A stretch of DNA of 64,000 nucleotides from Treponema sp. C6A8 (GTDB lineage Bacteria > Spirochaetota > Spirochaetia > Treponematales > Treponemataceae): the NCBI RefSeq assembly GCF_000619925.1, contig NZ_JHVB01000005.1:1-64000 (forward strand), read 5' to 3'. Positions within the stretch are counted from its first letter, which is position 1, and each line of letters starts with the position of its first letter. Below, one piece after another: positions 1 to 7,624 of this stretch. Made by a program: the position numbers and the translations under genes. The notes under the pieces were generated by a model that worked only from the letters and a program-made list of their open reading frames with translations, did no database searches and had not been told where the DNA came from.

Positions 1-60
1 AAATACATCTGAACTACAGATAATTTGAAATTTACATCGAATTTTCTTTGCATTTTTCCT

Positions 61-81
61 CCAAAAGTGTCCAACTTTTGG
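61..81. repeat. Short perfect hairpin upstream of der
   Basis: CCAAAAGT (61-68) and ACTTTTGG (74-81) form a perfect 8-bp stem with a 5-base loop. It lies 26 bases before the der promoter. It could be the end of a transcript entering from outside the window, but there is no clear T-run, so its role is unknown. Confidence 0.4.
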
Positions 82-106
82 GGTTCAGTTCAAATGCGAC
101 TTGGTG

Positions 107-135
107 TTGGAACTGGCCTGATAATCCTATATAAT
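107..135 (+). promoter_or_regulatory. der promoter (leaderless)
   Basis: TTGGAA (107-112), a 17-base spacer and TATAAT (130-135) make a near-consensus housekeeping promoter. The -10 box ends only 8 bases before the ATG at 144 and there is no Shine-Dalgarno, so transcription should begin at or next to the start codon. Confidence 0.75.
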
Positions 136-143
136 AGTAAATT

Positions 144-1655
144 ATGGCAAAGAAAAAGCAAAAACCGGATTTTAGTAAACCGAAGGCTGCGGCTCAAGAT
201 GAAGAATTGCTGACGACTGAAGAAGAGCCGGATTTTATTGACGAAACTACTCAGGACATTAAGTTTAAGAATGGAATTGCGCCGGAAGATATGGAATATG
301 AGGGGCTGCCGACCGTTGTAATCGCGGGGCGTCCTAATGTTGGAAAATCTACTCTTTTTAACAGATTTTTGAACAGACGCGTGGCGATTGTAAATGATCA
401 GCCGGGCGTTACTCGTGACCCTGTTGAAACGACTGCGATTATTAATGGACAGCCTGTGCATCTTGTTGATACTGGCGGATATAAGTTGACTCGGGATATC
501 GGTACTAAAGAGGCGGAACTGGACGACTATGTTGTTGAAAAGTCTCTTGAAATGATTGAAAAGGCTGACGTTGTAATTCTTGTGCTGGAAGCGGGCGTTA
601 TTACTGGCGAGGATGAAGAGTTCATTCTGAAGATGCGTCCTTACTGGGGCAAGATGATTGCTGCCGTTAACAAGACTGAAGGCGGAAAGAACGAAGCAGA
701 AGCCTGGAACTATGCTAAGTACGGCTTTGAAAATCTGATTTTTATTTCGGCTGAGCACGGCGACCGTGTTGGCGAACTTGCAGATTTGATTACAGACCGC
801 TGTGATTTTTCCCGCGTGAAGGTGCTGAGCGCTGACCGTCCGATTAAAATTGCGATTTTGGGAAAACCGAATACAGGAAAGTCTACTCTTTCTAACCGTT
901 TGACTCATTCGGAAGCTTCTATTGTATGCGACTACGCAGGAACTACCCGCGACGTTGTTGAAGGTGAGTTTGAGTTTGGCGGAAAGCACTTTAAGGTTCT
1001 GGATACTGCCGGAATCCGCCGAAAGGCCCGCGTAACTGATGATGTTGAATATTACTCTGTAAACCGTGCCATCAAAACTCTGGATGAATGCGATATCGTA
1101 TTTTTGATGATTGATGCCGTTGAAGGTCTTGCTGAGCAGGATAAGAAAATCTGTTCGCTTGCATTTGAAAAGGGCCGAGGAATCATCTTTGTTTTGAATA
1201 AATGGGATTTGCGCGAAGAGCAGGGTACAAAGGCAGAAAAAGCTACCCGTGAATGGATGAACATTATGTTCGGTCAGATGGATTTTGCTCCGATTTTGAC
1301 TTTGAGCGCCCTTCACGGAAAGGGAATTAAGGATTTGCTTAATACTGCAATTTCTTTGTACGAGCAGCTTACACGTAAGATTCCTACTCCTAGCCTTAAC
1401 AATGCCCTTCAGGACTGGCTGGAACGTTATCCGCCTCCTGCAAGTAAGACTGCGCATTTTAAGATCCGCTATATGATTCAGGCTAGCACAAACCCTGTAA
1501 ACTTTATTATTTTTGCTACACGACCGGAAGTTGTGCCGGAAACTTATATCACTTACTTGAAGAACAGAATTCGCGAGGATTTGGGCTTTGACCAGATTCC
1601 GGTGCAGCTTGAAATGAAGGGCAGCCGAACTAAGTGGGAAGAACGGGAAAAATAG
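144..1655 (+). CDS. der: Ribosome-associated GTPase Der (EngA)
   Basis: A 503-residue tandem-GTPase protein needed for maturation of the 50S ribosomal subunit. The first G domain has GRPNVGKS at 62-69 followed by DTGG and NKTE; the second has GKPNTGKS near 240-247 followed by DTAG and NKWD. The C-terminal part from about 420 fits the KH-like domain typical of Der. The protein carries about 50 extra N-terminal residues, lysine-rich then acidic, before the first G domain; the E. coli protein starts almost directly with its G domain. The start at 144 is chosen because it lies 8 bases after a strong -10 box and opens with MAKKKQK. Seven bases separate its stop from the MerR gene, so the two are probably co-transcribed. 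Confidence 0.97.
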   Translation: MAKKKQKPDFSKPKAAAQDEELLTTEEEPDFIDETTQDIKFKNGIAPEDMEYEGLPTVVIAGRPNVGKSTLFNRFLNRRVAIVNDQPGVTRDPVETTAIINGQPVHLVDTGGYKLTRDIGTKEAELDDYVVEKSLEMIEKADVVILVLEAGVITGEDEEFILKMRPYWGKMIAAVNKTEGGKNEAEAWNYAKYGFENLIFISAEHGDRVGELADLITDRCDFSRVKVLSADRPIKIAILGKPNTGKSTLSNRLTHSEASIVCDYAGTTRDVVEGEFEFGGKHFKVLDTAGIRRKARVTDDVEYYSVNRAIKTLDECDIVFLMIDAVEGLAEQDKKICSLAFEKGRGIIFVLNKWDLREEQGTKAEKATREWMNIMFGQMDFAPILTLSALHGKGIKDLLNTAISLYEQLTRKIPTPSLNNALQDWLERYPPPASKTAHFKIRYMIQASTNPVNFIIFATRPEVVPETYITYLKNRIREDLGFDQIPVQLEMKGSRTKWEEREK

Positions 1656-1662
1656 TTTTTCT

Positions 1663-1983
1663 ATGGAATATACAATCGGGCAGGTTGAAGACCTTACAGG
1701 AGTAAAACCTCACGTTTTGCGTTACTGGGAAGAAGTTGTTCCTGGCTTTACGCCGCAAAAGGATTTAACCGGCCGCCGTTTTTACACTCAGCATGAGGTT
1801 GAACTGATTTTCCGCCTGAAATATTTGATTGGTGAAAAAAAATTTACTGCGGAAGGGGCGGGACGTCAGATTTTAGAAGAAGCTCAGGCGGTTCAGGACA
1901 ATGCAGAATTGATTCATATGATACGACAGACACGCGCTGAACTTTCGCAGCTTTATCTTGCCCTTAAGGGAAATTCTAAATGA
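1663..1983 (+). CDS. MerR-family transcriptional regulator, short
   Basis: A 106-residue protein with an N-terminal MerR-type winged helix-turn-helix: YTIGQVEDLTGVKPHVLRYW is the recognition region and RRFYTQHEVELIFRL the wing and linker. A short helical tail follows, probably for dimerisation, with no separate effector domain and no cysteine cluster, so it is not an obvious metal sensor. The gene starts 7 bases after der, and its TGA overlaps the ATG of the next gene (ATGA at 1980-1983), so der, this gene and the Rsm22-like gene look like one translationally coupled unit. Its target promoter is unknown. The family call is secure, the function is not. Confidence 0.88.
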   Translation: MEYTIGQVEDLTGVKPHVLRYWEEVVPGFTPQKDLTGRRFYTQHEVELIFRLKYLIGEKKFTAEGAGRQILEEAQAVQDNAELIHMIRQTRAELSQLYLALKGNSK

Positions 1984-3263
1984 AATTTGAAGTATTAAAT
2001 TCACTTTTTTCTATTAAAAAGGATGCTTCGGAAAATGCTGGTGCAGCTTCCGGCTCGCTTTCAAAAGCCCAGTTACAGGCAATAGAAAATTTTGATAAGA
2101 CAATTCAGAGCGTACGTCCTCTAAACAGCAGACAGATGCAGGCTTTACCGGATAATATTGCAGCACTTTCTCACCAGCTTACTGATGAACGCGGAAGCCG
2201 CCGTCTTGGCTATATGAATGAAAATGTGCAGCTGAGTGCTTACGTGCGATATTTTACCTGGTGGAATCTTGTGCGCCTTACAAGGCTTTTTTCTAATTTG
2301 CAGGAAGAGGCTTTTCCTTGTGAGGCGGCTTCTGCCGATGAGACAGCGTATTCTTCCGACGCCAGCATGGCCTGTCTGGATTTGGGAAGCGGACCTCTTA
2401 CTCTTGTAACTGCCCTCTGGATCAGCCGTCCGGAATTGCGTAACAAAAAGCTTACCTGGTACTGCCTTGATTTGTCGCAGGCTGCCCTTACACTTGGCGA
2501 AGAGCTTTACATGTCTGTTGCAGCCCAACTTCCGCCCTCGGACGAAAATGCCCCGGCCCACTGGAAAATCATCCGGGTAAAGGGAAGCTTCGGTACTTTT
2601 ATTAAAGAAAAATGCAGCTTTATTACCTGTGCCAATATGTTTAATGAACTGGATCAGGGGGCGAAAATGCCGCCGGAGTTCCAGTCAAAAAAATATTACG
2701 ACCAGCTGTCGGCTTATGCGGCTGAGAATGCAAAATTTCTGCTTGTTGAGCCTGGCGTTCCAAAGGCTGCCAGAACTCTTTCTCTTCTTCGCGAGCGATT
2801 TATTAAGGCTGGCTATGAAGTAAAGGCTCCTTGTCCTCATGCTCTGGAATGTCCTATGAACGGCTTTAAGTCTTATACCGGCAGTAAAAACAAGTGGTGT
2901 AACTTTGCCTTTTCTACAGAGGACGCTCCTGCACGTCTTCAAAAACTTTCGGTAGCTGCAAAGCTTCCTAAAGAACGGGCTGTTTTAAGTTTTATAAGCG
3001 CGGTAAAGGCTGAAGGAAAGGATGAAAAGCCGGGTACGGGCAAAAAGAACTCTTCACTGTTGCTTAGAATTACTTCTGACAGCTTCCGTCTTCCAAAGAA
3101 CCGCACAGGTTACTATGCCTGCAGCCGTCTTGGACTTACTCTTGTAAGCAGCGAGCAGGGCGACAGTCTTAATTCAGGTGATTTAATCCGCGTGGAACTT
3201 TCTAAGCCTGTTGAAAATCTGCCTGTGGACTACAAATCCGGTGCAAAAATCATTCATATTTAG
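1980..3263 (+). CDS. Rsm22/METTL17-like ribosomal small-subunit methyltransferase
   Basis: A 427-residue protein with a SAM-binding motif I (LDLGSGPLTLVTALW, near 137-151) and, further on, a cysteine set CPH...ECP...WC near 285-311. Another cysteine occurs in YYACSRLGL near 380. The pattern CPHxxxCP...WC plus a distal Cys is what I expect for Rsm22, a family associated with small ribosomal subunit assembly whose mitochondrial member METTL17 binds an Fe-S cluster. The N-terminal third contains helices typical of the family. The start overlaps the MerR stop (ATGA), implying translational coupling behind der, another ribosome-assembly factor. Whether it methylates RNA or acts as an assembly factor cannot be judged from sequence. 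Confidence 0.8.
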   Translation: MKFEVLNSLFSIKKDASENAGAASGSLSKAQLQAIENFDKTIQSVRPLNSRQMQALPDNIAALSHQLTDERGSRRLGYMNENVQLSAYVRYFTWWNLVRLTRLFSNLQEEAFPCEAASADETAYSSDASMACLDLGSGPLTLVTALWISRPELRNKKLTWYCLDLSQAALTLGEELYMSVAAQLPPSDENAPAHWKIIRVKGSFGTFIKEKCSFITCANMFNELDQGAKMPPEFQSKKYYDQLSAYAAENAKFLLVEPGVPKAARTLSLLRERFIKAGYEVKAPCPHALECPMNGFKSYTGSKNKWCNFAFSTEDAPARLQKLSVAAKLPKERAVLSFISAVKAEGKDEKPGTGKKNSSLLLRITSDSFRLPKNRTGYYACSRLGLTLVSSEQGDSLNSGDLIRVELSKPVENLPVDYKSGAKIIHI

Positions 3264-3308
3264 CAGAAAACCGATTTCCTAACGGTCGTTATTTAGCATT
3301 ACACGTTA

Positions 3309-3352
3309 GTTATTGAATAACTTTGGTTACTTTTTGAATAACCATGGTTATT
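3309..3352. promoter_or_regulatory. Tandem palindromic operator candidate
   Basis: TTGAATAAC-TTTGGTTA (3313-3329) and TTGAATAAC-CATGGTTA (3334-3350) are direct repeats matching at 15 of 17 positions and spaced 21 bp apart, two helical turns. The second sits in the perfect 16-bp palindrome AATAACCATGGTTATT (3337-3352), and GTTATTGAATAAC (3309-3321) overlaps the first. Helical phasing suggests cooperative dimer binding just upstream of the promoter at 3368-3395. Confidence 0.5.
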
Positions 3353-3367
3353 TAGCCTTTTCGACTC

Positions 3368-3395
3368 TTGCAAAATCACTCAAGTTCAGTAAAAT
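3368..3395 (+). promoter_or_regulatory. Promoter candidate for a non-coding transcript
   Basis: TTGCAA (3368-3373), 16-base spacer, TAAAAT (3390-3395). A transcript from about 3402 would run about 195 bases to the strong terminator at 3561-3597 without a convincing reading frame. A second weak -10 (TATGAT, 3511-3516) could give a shorter RNA of about 75 bases. Confidence 0.4.
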
Positions 3396-3401
3396 TATCT
3401 T

Positions 3402-3597
3402 AGAATATATTTAATAATGATTTAATAATATTTTAATTAAAAATGTAATTTATCTTTGAAAAGTTCAGGTTCTGTTCTTGAAAGAACACTATTTCAAAAC
3501 AGCAACGATATATGATAGTGAGGGAGTTTAATAGGGGGAGATTCCTTCGGGAAGGGTTAAAATCCGAAATAGCCACGGCTGTTTCGGATTTTTTTTT
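3402..3597 (+). ncRNA. Candidate small RNA between the Rsm22-like gene and pfkA
   Basis: The interval is bounded by a promoter candidate and a strong intrinsic terminator and has no plausible protein. Its 3' end folds as a CCTT-CGGG-AAGG hairpin (3544-3555) followed by the terminator stem. It does not match an RNA family I recognise. It may instead be only the 3' untranslated end of the upstream operon, or a leader attenuator. Confidence 0.3.
3561..3597 (+). terminator. Strong intrinsic terminator
   Basis: AATCCGAAA (3561-3569) pairs with TTTCGGATT (3582-3590), and AGCC pairs with GGCT inside the loop. A run of nine T follows. It ends two bases before the pfkA -35 box, insulating pfkA from upstream transcription. 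Confidence 0.85.
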
Positions 3598-3598
3598 C

Positions 3599-3626
3599 TT
3601 GCACCTTGTTTGTTGTCTGATATAAT
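3599..3626 (+). promoter_or_regulatory. pfkA promoter (leaderless)
   Basis: TTGCAC (3599-3604), 16-base spacer, TATAAT (3621-3626). The ATG at 3634 follows after 7 bases with no Shine-Dalgarno, so the message should be leaderless. The box lies directly behind the terminator. Confidence 0.75.
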
Positions 3627-3633
3627 TAAGCCT

Positions 3634-4719
3634 ATGAAAACTACTCCTGTAAAAACAATCGGAATTCTTACTTCCGGCGGCGATGCCCCTGGCTTGAACG
3701 CCGCAATCAGAGCATTGTGTCTTTCTGGAAAGGAAAAGTACGGCATGAAATTTGTGGGTATTCGTAACGGTTACCGCGGATTGATTGACGGTGACTGTTT
3801 CAAAATGGACAACATGGACTTTTCGGGAATGATTTCTCTTGGCGGTACCATTCTGGGTACTTCTCGTGTTAAGCCATTTAAAAATCCTGTGCCTGATCCA
3901 AAAACCGGGCTTTTGCCTGTTGAAGGAATAAAGGAAACCTTTAAAAAGTTTAAGCTGGACGCTCTTGTATGTCTTGGCGGAAACGGAACAAACTCTACTG
4001 CGGCAAGACTCAGCGAAGCGGGCTTTAATGTAATTGGTCTTCCAAAAACGATTGATAACGATATTGCCGAAACTGAGGAGACTTTTGGTTTTCATACGGC
4101 GATAGATGTTGCAACAGCTGGAATTGAAGCCATCAGAACTACGGCGCGAAGTCATTCCCGTGCAATGGTTGTTGAAATCATGGGGCATAAGGTTGGCTGG
4201 CTGGGACTTAATGCGGGAATTGCTGCCAGCGCGGATGTAATTTTGCTTCCGGAAATCCCTTATGACATCAAAAAAATCGGAAAATTCATCAATGAAAAGC
4301 GTGATGCAGGGCAGAAATACTTTATTATTGCCTGCTCAGAAGGCGCTCTGGATCTGGAAGAAGCGAAACTTGGCAAAAAGGAATTCAAGGCTGCCCGTGC
4401 TGCAATGCCTCAGTCGATAGGATTCCGTGTTGCAAAGGAAATTGAAGCAGAAACCGGCTTTGAAACCCGAACTTCTGTACTTGGTTACATTCAGCGAGGT
4501 GGTTCACCGGATGCTTACGATATGCTGCTTGCAACAAAACTTGGAAGTGCCGCTGCAGATTTCCTTGCAGACCGTCGTTTTGGAAACCTTATTGGTATTC
4601 GCGATGGACGTGTTGCAGGAATTCCACTTTCTTCTATTATTGATAGGATTAAACCTATTCCTCTTGATGATGATATGCTTGCTGCAGGTCGTTCTCTTGG
4701 CATTTGCTTTGGAGACTGA
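3634..4719 (+). CDS. pfkA: 6-phosphofructokinase (group with Gly104/Lys124-type active site)
   Basis: A 361-residue phosphofructokinase catalysing the committed step of glycolysis. It begins with the nucleotide-binding TSGGDAPGLNA motif (13-23). The diagnostic loop reads GGNGT (115-119): Gly118 corresponds to E. coli Gly104, the ATP-type residue, and Asn117 replaces the usual Mg-binding Asp103. The catalytic loop is PKTIDND with Lys138 where ATP-PFKs have Gly124; Lys here is the PPi-PFK-type residue. Asp141 is the catalytic base. This Gly/Lys mixture is known in some ATP-using PFK clades, so ATP is my best guess but PPi use is not excluded. I start at ATG 3634; a TTG at 3610 lies upstream of the -10 box and is unlikely. 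Confidence 0.93.
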   Translation: MKTTPVKTIGILTSGGDAPGLNAAIRALCLSGKEKYGMKFVGIRNGYRGLIDGDCFKMDNMDFSGMISLGGTILGTSRVKPFKNPVPDPKTGLLPVEGIKETFKKFKLDALVCLGGNGTNSTAARLSEAGFNVIGLPKTIDNDIAETEETFGFHTAIDVATAGIEAIRTTARSHSRAMVVEIMGHKVGWLGLNAGIAASADVILLPEIPYDIKKIGKFINEKRDAGQKYFIIACSEGALDLEEAKLGKKEFKAARAAMPQSIGFRVAKEIEAETGFETRTSVLGYIQRGGSPDAYDMLLATKLGSAAADFLADRRFGNLIGIRDGRVAGIPLSSIIDRIKPIPLDDDMLAAGRSLGICFGD

Positions 4720-4731
4720 TTTTGCTAGAAT
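4704..4731 (+). promoter_or_regulatory. Promoter inside the pfkA 3' end (leaderless)
   Basis: TTGCTT (4704-4709), 16-base spacer, TAGAAT (4726-4731), followed after 6 bases by the ATG at 4738. No Shine-Dalgarno is present. The -35 is embedded in the last codons of pfkA. Confidence 0.55.
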
Positions 4732-4737
4732 AATCAT

Positions 4738-5643
4738 ATGAACAGCAAGGGTGAACTCAAATGCCGCCGTTGTTCTGAATGCGCTGGTTTTGGATGTATA
4801 GACCAGCTGCCAGGCTTGGGCGGCCTTTTTCATAATAAGAACTTTCAGTTGAACTGCTCGGCCTGGAAAGATTTGCAGAAAAAGGCTGAGGCCCAGGGGC
4901 AGCTTGAAGAAATCAAAAAAATCGAATTTTCTCTTTCGCAGATTATGTGTGCCCCTGTTACCGGCAGCCAGGAAAATATAGGCTACGAGAACGAGGGCGA
5001 TTTTTATTTTCCATATTTTAATTTTTCCCGCCAGGCAGGTTTTGGAGTTTGCGTTGGCGACGGCTGCCCGGACGAAAAACTGAAATTTGGCATTGAAGCG
5101 GTAAAGAAAATCCGTGCGGAATTTGACCCGGATTTTAAGGCTGCATTTTTTCTTAAGCCTTACCCGCAGGAAGTGCTTTTTGAGCGGTTGAAAAAGGTTA
5201 TTCCTTATGCCAGTCATATCGGAGTGGATATTGATGCTTACAATATTGTAACTATGAGAAATAAGGTGCATCTGGAAAAGAAAACTGCGGGGGATTTAAG
5301 CGAGCTGCGTGATTTTGCAAATAACCTTGCAGGAAGAGAAATCCCTTTTGTAATTAAAGGCGTTTTTACAGATGAAGATTTGGCTCTGGTTCGTGATTTT
5401 CTTCCTGAAGTTGCCTTAGTTTCAAATCACGGTGGAAGAGTAGAAACTAGGGAAGGCAGCAGCGCAGATTTTCTTGTAGAACACGCTGCCGAATTGAAAA
5501 AATCCTGCAAGGAAATCTGGGTGGACGGTGGTATCCGTAATCGTTTAGACGTGCAGACTGCCCTTTATTACGGCACTTCCCGCGTTCTTATTGCCCGTCC
5601 TATTATCCGGGCTGTCTTTGACGGTGAAAACTTTCGTCTATAA
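4738..5643 (+). CDS. FMN-dependent alpha-hydroxy-acid dehydrogenase-like protein with Cys-rich N-terminus
   Basis: A 301-residue TIM-barrel flavoprotein of the lactate dehydrogenase/glycolate oxidase family. The FMN and substrate signatures are VIKGV (213-217), VSNHGGR (active-site His and Arg, near 233-239), WVDGGIRNRLDV and VLIARP. The N-terminus has four cysteines in CRRCSECAGFGC (9-20) and then LPGLGG, a feature of a clostridial/spirochaetal subfamily where the pattern CxxCxxCxxxxC may bind metal or Fe-S. It is shorter than classical members (about 350-380 residues). The substrate is unknown. It is transcribed from its own promoter, 18 bases after pfkA. Confidence 0.82.
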   Translation: MNSKGELKCRRCSECAGFGCIDQLPGLGGLFHNKNFQLNCSAWKDLQKKAEAQGQLEEIKKIEFSLSQIMCAPVTGSQENIGYENEGDFYFPYFNFSRQAGFGVCVGDGCPDEKLKFGIEAVKKIRAEFDPDFKAAFFLKPYPQEVLFERLKKVIPYASHIGVDIDAYNIVTMRNKVHLEKKTAGDLSELRDFANNLAGREIPFVIKGVFTDEDLALVRDFLPEVALVSNHGGRVETREGSSADFLVEHAAELKKSCKEIWVDGGIRNRLDVQTALYYGTSRVLIARPIIRAVFDGENFRL

Positions 5644-5674
5644 TTTGAGTATTTATTAAAATCCTACTATTTAC

Positions 5675-5680
5675 TATAAT
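5675..5680 (+). promoter_or_regulatory. gatCA -10 element (leaderless)
   Basis: TATAAT at 5675-5680 with a weak TTATTA -35 (5653-5658). Eight bases separate the -10 from the gatC ATG at 5689, the same geometry as at der, and no Shine-Dalgarno is present. Confidence 0.6.
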
Positions 5681-5688
5681 AGCACATT

Positions 5689-6000
5689 ATGGCTACTACT
5701 CATAAAAAGATTGATCAGGAGACTCTTGAAAATCTCCTTTATTTGTCACGTCTTTCTCCGGAAAGTACCGACATGGAAACTCTTAAAAAACAGGTTGATG
5801 AAATCGTAGGATATTTTGAAATCCTTTCTAAATACGACGACAGCGAAAATCCTTATGACGCATATCCTTCTACCCAGGTTGAAAAGCTTCGCGGTGACGA
5901 GGTTGTGGAAGGTCTTGAAATCACAGATGTAAAGAAAGTATCAAAAGACTTCATGGATGGATATTTCCAGGTACCAAAGGTACTCGGAGCGGGAGCTTAA
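5689..6000 (+). CDS. gatC: Aspartyl/glutamyl-tRNA amidotransferase subunit C
   Basis: A 103-residue GatC, the small belt subunit that holds GatA and GatB together in the transamidosome converting Glu-tRNA(Gln) or Asp-tRNA(Asn). Family features are the N-terminal helix with LENLLYLSRLSPES, the middle VDEIVGYFEILSKYD and the C-terminal LRGDEVVEG followed by the FFQVPKVL-like tail (YFQVPKVLGAGA). gatA starts 3 bases after its stop. No gatB follows; the next gene is the S1-domain protein. Confidence 0.95.
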   Translation: MATTHKKIDQETLENLLYLSRLSPESTDMETLKKQVDEIVGYFEILSKYDDSENPYDAYPSTQVEKLRGDEVVEGLEITDVKKVSKDFMDGYFQVPKVLGAGA

Positions 6001-6002
6001 TT

Positions 6003-7499
6003 ATGTACTATACTATAAATGAAACTCGCGATGCCTTAAAAAAAGGCGAAACAAGCAGCGTTGAACTTGTAAAAAACGCTGTAGAAACTTTCAACAAAGA
6101 TAAATCTGCCGCAATTCCTTTGAACGCCTTCATCGAAATGTATGATGATGCTGTAGCAAAGGCAGAAGCTGCAGACAAGGAAATTTCAGAAGCAAAGGCT
6201 GCCGGCACTTTGGAAGCCCTTTACGAAAAAAAGCCTCTTCTGGGAATTCCTTTTGCAAACAAAGATAACATTTCCTGCAAGGGTACCCGTCTTACCTGTG
6301 CTTCAAAAATCCTTGAAGGCTATGTAGCACCTTATAGTGCAACTGTAATCAATCGTCTTGAAGCTGCCGGAGCTATTCCTCTTGGCCGCTGTAATCAGGA
6401 CGAATTTGCCATGGGTTCTTCTACCGAATACTCATGCTATGGCCCAACCCGTAACCCAATCAACCGCGAATACGTTTCCGGAGGTTCTTCGGGTGGTTCT
6501 GCTGCCGCTGTTTCTGCAAATCAGGCTTTGTTCGGTCTTGGAACAGAAACTGGTGGTTCAGTTCGTCTTCCTGCTTCTTACTGCGGAATTTACGGACTTA
6601 AACCGACTTACGGTGTTCTCAGCCGCTGGGGCGTTGTAGCTTACGGTTCTTCCCTGGATCAGGTTGGTATTCTTGGTCACACTCCAGCTGATATTGCAGA
6701 ACCTCTTTCTGTAATGAGCGGCGTAGATATGTATGATGATACATCAGCTGATTTGCCGGATTCTGCTTCTTTGAAAAATCTTAAGGCTTTGAGTGATGAT
6801 GAGTTCAAGACTCTTAAAATCGCCATTCCAAAGCAGTTTATGAAAACTGAAGGTGCTGACCCTGAAGTTATCAGAGTATTCAATGAAACCCGTGCCTGGT
6901 TCGAAAGTAAGGGTGCAAAAATTACAGAAGTAGACCTTCCGATCCTTGATGCTTCAATTGCCGCTTACTATGTAATTGCCCTTTCAGAAGCTGCTTCAAA
7001 CCTCAGCCGTTTTGACGGAATCCGTTATGGCCGCCGTGTTGATAATTCTAAAGGCTACGATGAGCTTTATGTTGATACCCGTTCTGAAGGTTTTGGTCCT
7101 GAAGTAAAACGCCGTATTATCATCGGAAACTACGTTCTTTCTGAGCAGTTCTCAGGCGATACATATAAAAAAGGCATGACAGTTCGTGCCCGCATTCAGC
7201 GTGAAGTTGCAAAGCTTTTTGAAGATTATGATCTGATTATCAGCCCAACCTGTCCTACAACAGCCTTTAAGCTTGGTCAGAAGGTTGATGATCCGCTTGA
7301 AATGTATTTGAGCGATATGTACACCGTTTTTGTAAACCTTGCCCGAATACCTTCTATAAACGTTCCAGCCGGAAAAACAAGCAAAGACGGAATGCCAGTC
7401 GGCATTCAGTTCGCCGGCGCTATGTTCAGCGAAGCAAAGATTTTGCGCGTAGCACAGAAATGGGACGAAGATCACCCTAAGTGCGGAATGCCTGTTTAA
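6003..7499 (+). CDS. gatA: Glutamyl-tRNA(Gln) amidotransferase subunit A
   Basis: A 498-residue amidase-signature enzyme that releases ammonia from glutamine for tRNA-dependent Gln/Asn synthesis. The catalytic triad is visible with the family's exact spacing: Lys87 in FANKDN, Ser162 in GGSSGGS and nucleophile Ser186 in TETGGSVRLPA. Length is normal for GatA (about 485-495). It follows gatC after 3 bases and must be co-translated with it. The partner gatB is not in the window. Three hairpins and a Shine-Dalgarno follow before the next gene, so transcription may end or attenuate there. Confidence 0.97.
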   Translation: MYYTINETRDALKKGETSSVELVKNAVETFNKDKSAAIPLNAFIEMYDDAVAKAEAADKEISEAKAAGTLEALYEKKPLLGIPFANKDNISCKGTRLTCASKILEGYVAPYSATVINRLEAAGAIPLGRCNQDEFAMGSSTEYSCYGPTRNPINREYVSGGSSGGSAAAVSANQALFGLGTETGGSVRLPASYCGIYGLKPTYGVLSRWGVVAYGSSLDQVGILGHTPADIAEPLSVMSGVDMYDDTSADLPDSASLKNLKALSDDEFKTLKIAIPKQFMKTEGADPEVIRVFNETRAWFESKGAKITEVDLPILDASIAAYYVIALSEAASNLSRFDGIRYGRRVDNSKGYDELYVDTRSEGFGPEVKRRIIIGNYVLSEQFSGDTYKKGMTVRARIQREVAKLFEDYDLIISPTCPTTAFKLGQKVDDPLEMYLSDMYTVFVNLARIPSINVPAGKTSKDGMPVGIQFAGAMFSEAKILRVAQKWDEDHPKCGMPV

Positions 7500-7624
7500 G
7501 CAGGTGTTGCGGGCGGCGTTTGAGCCCGCAGAGAGGGTAGGGCGCAACGAAGTGCGACCGCAGGGGGAGACTTCCCCCTCCTTACTATAACCTGAAACCT
7601 ATAACCTAAAACCTGGAGAAATTA
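7500..7624. repeat. GC-rich intergenic repeat with hairpin
   Basis: The spacer is GC-rich and holds AGGGGGA-GACT-TCCCCCT (7562-7579), plus a segment similar in wording to the dispersed repeats at 14.8 and 25.5 kb (GCAACGAAGTGCGACCGC). It is followed by the duplicated phrase CCTATAACCT/CCTGAAACCT and a GGAG ribosome binding site for the S1-domain gene. Confidence 0.4.

Larger units (their letters stand above)
3264..3520. other. Intergenic region with operator-like palindromes
   Basis: No gene is visible between the Rsm22-like gene and pfkA. The first part carries overlapping palindromes (3309-3352), then a promoter-like TTGCAA-16-TAAAAT (3368-3395), then about 110 very A+T-rich bases. A GTTCTT-GA-AAGAAC palindrome lies at 3474-3487. 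The start codons I checked lead to very short frames or, from about 3513, a frame that simply reads across the terminator. Confidence 0.5.

Noticed and set aside
90..1457. A 455-codon open frame antisense to der
   Set aside because: It lies entirely opposite the conserved der gene, has low-complexity, Ser/Arg/Asn/Phe-rich composition typical of shadow frames, and no promoter or ribosome binding site of its own.
3402..3597. A riboswitch controlling pfkA
   Set aside because: The strong terminator ends before the pfkA promoter, and pfkA has its own start site beyond it, so the structured RNA cannot be the pfkA leader.
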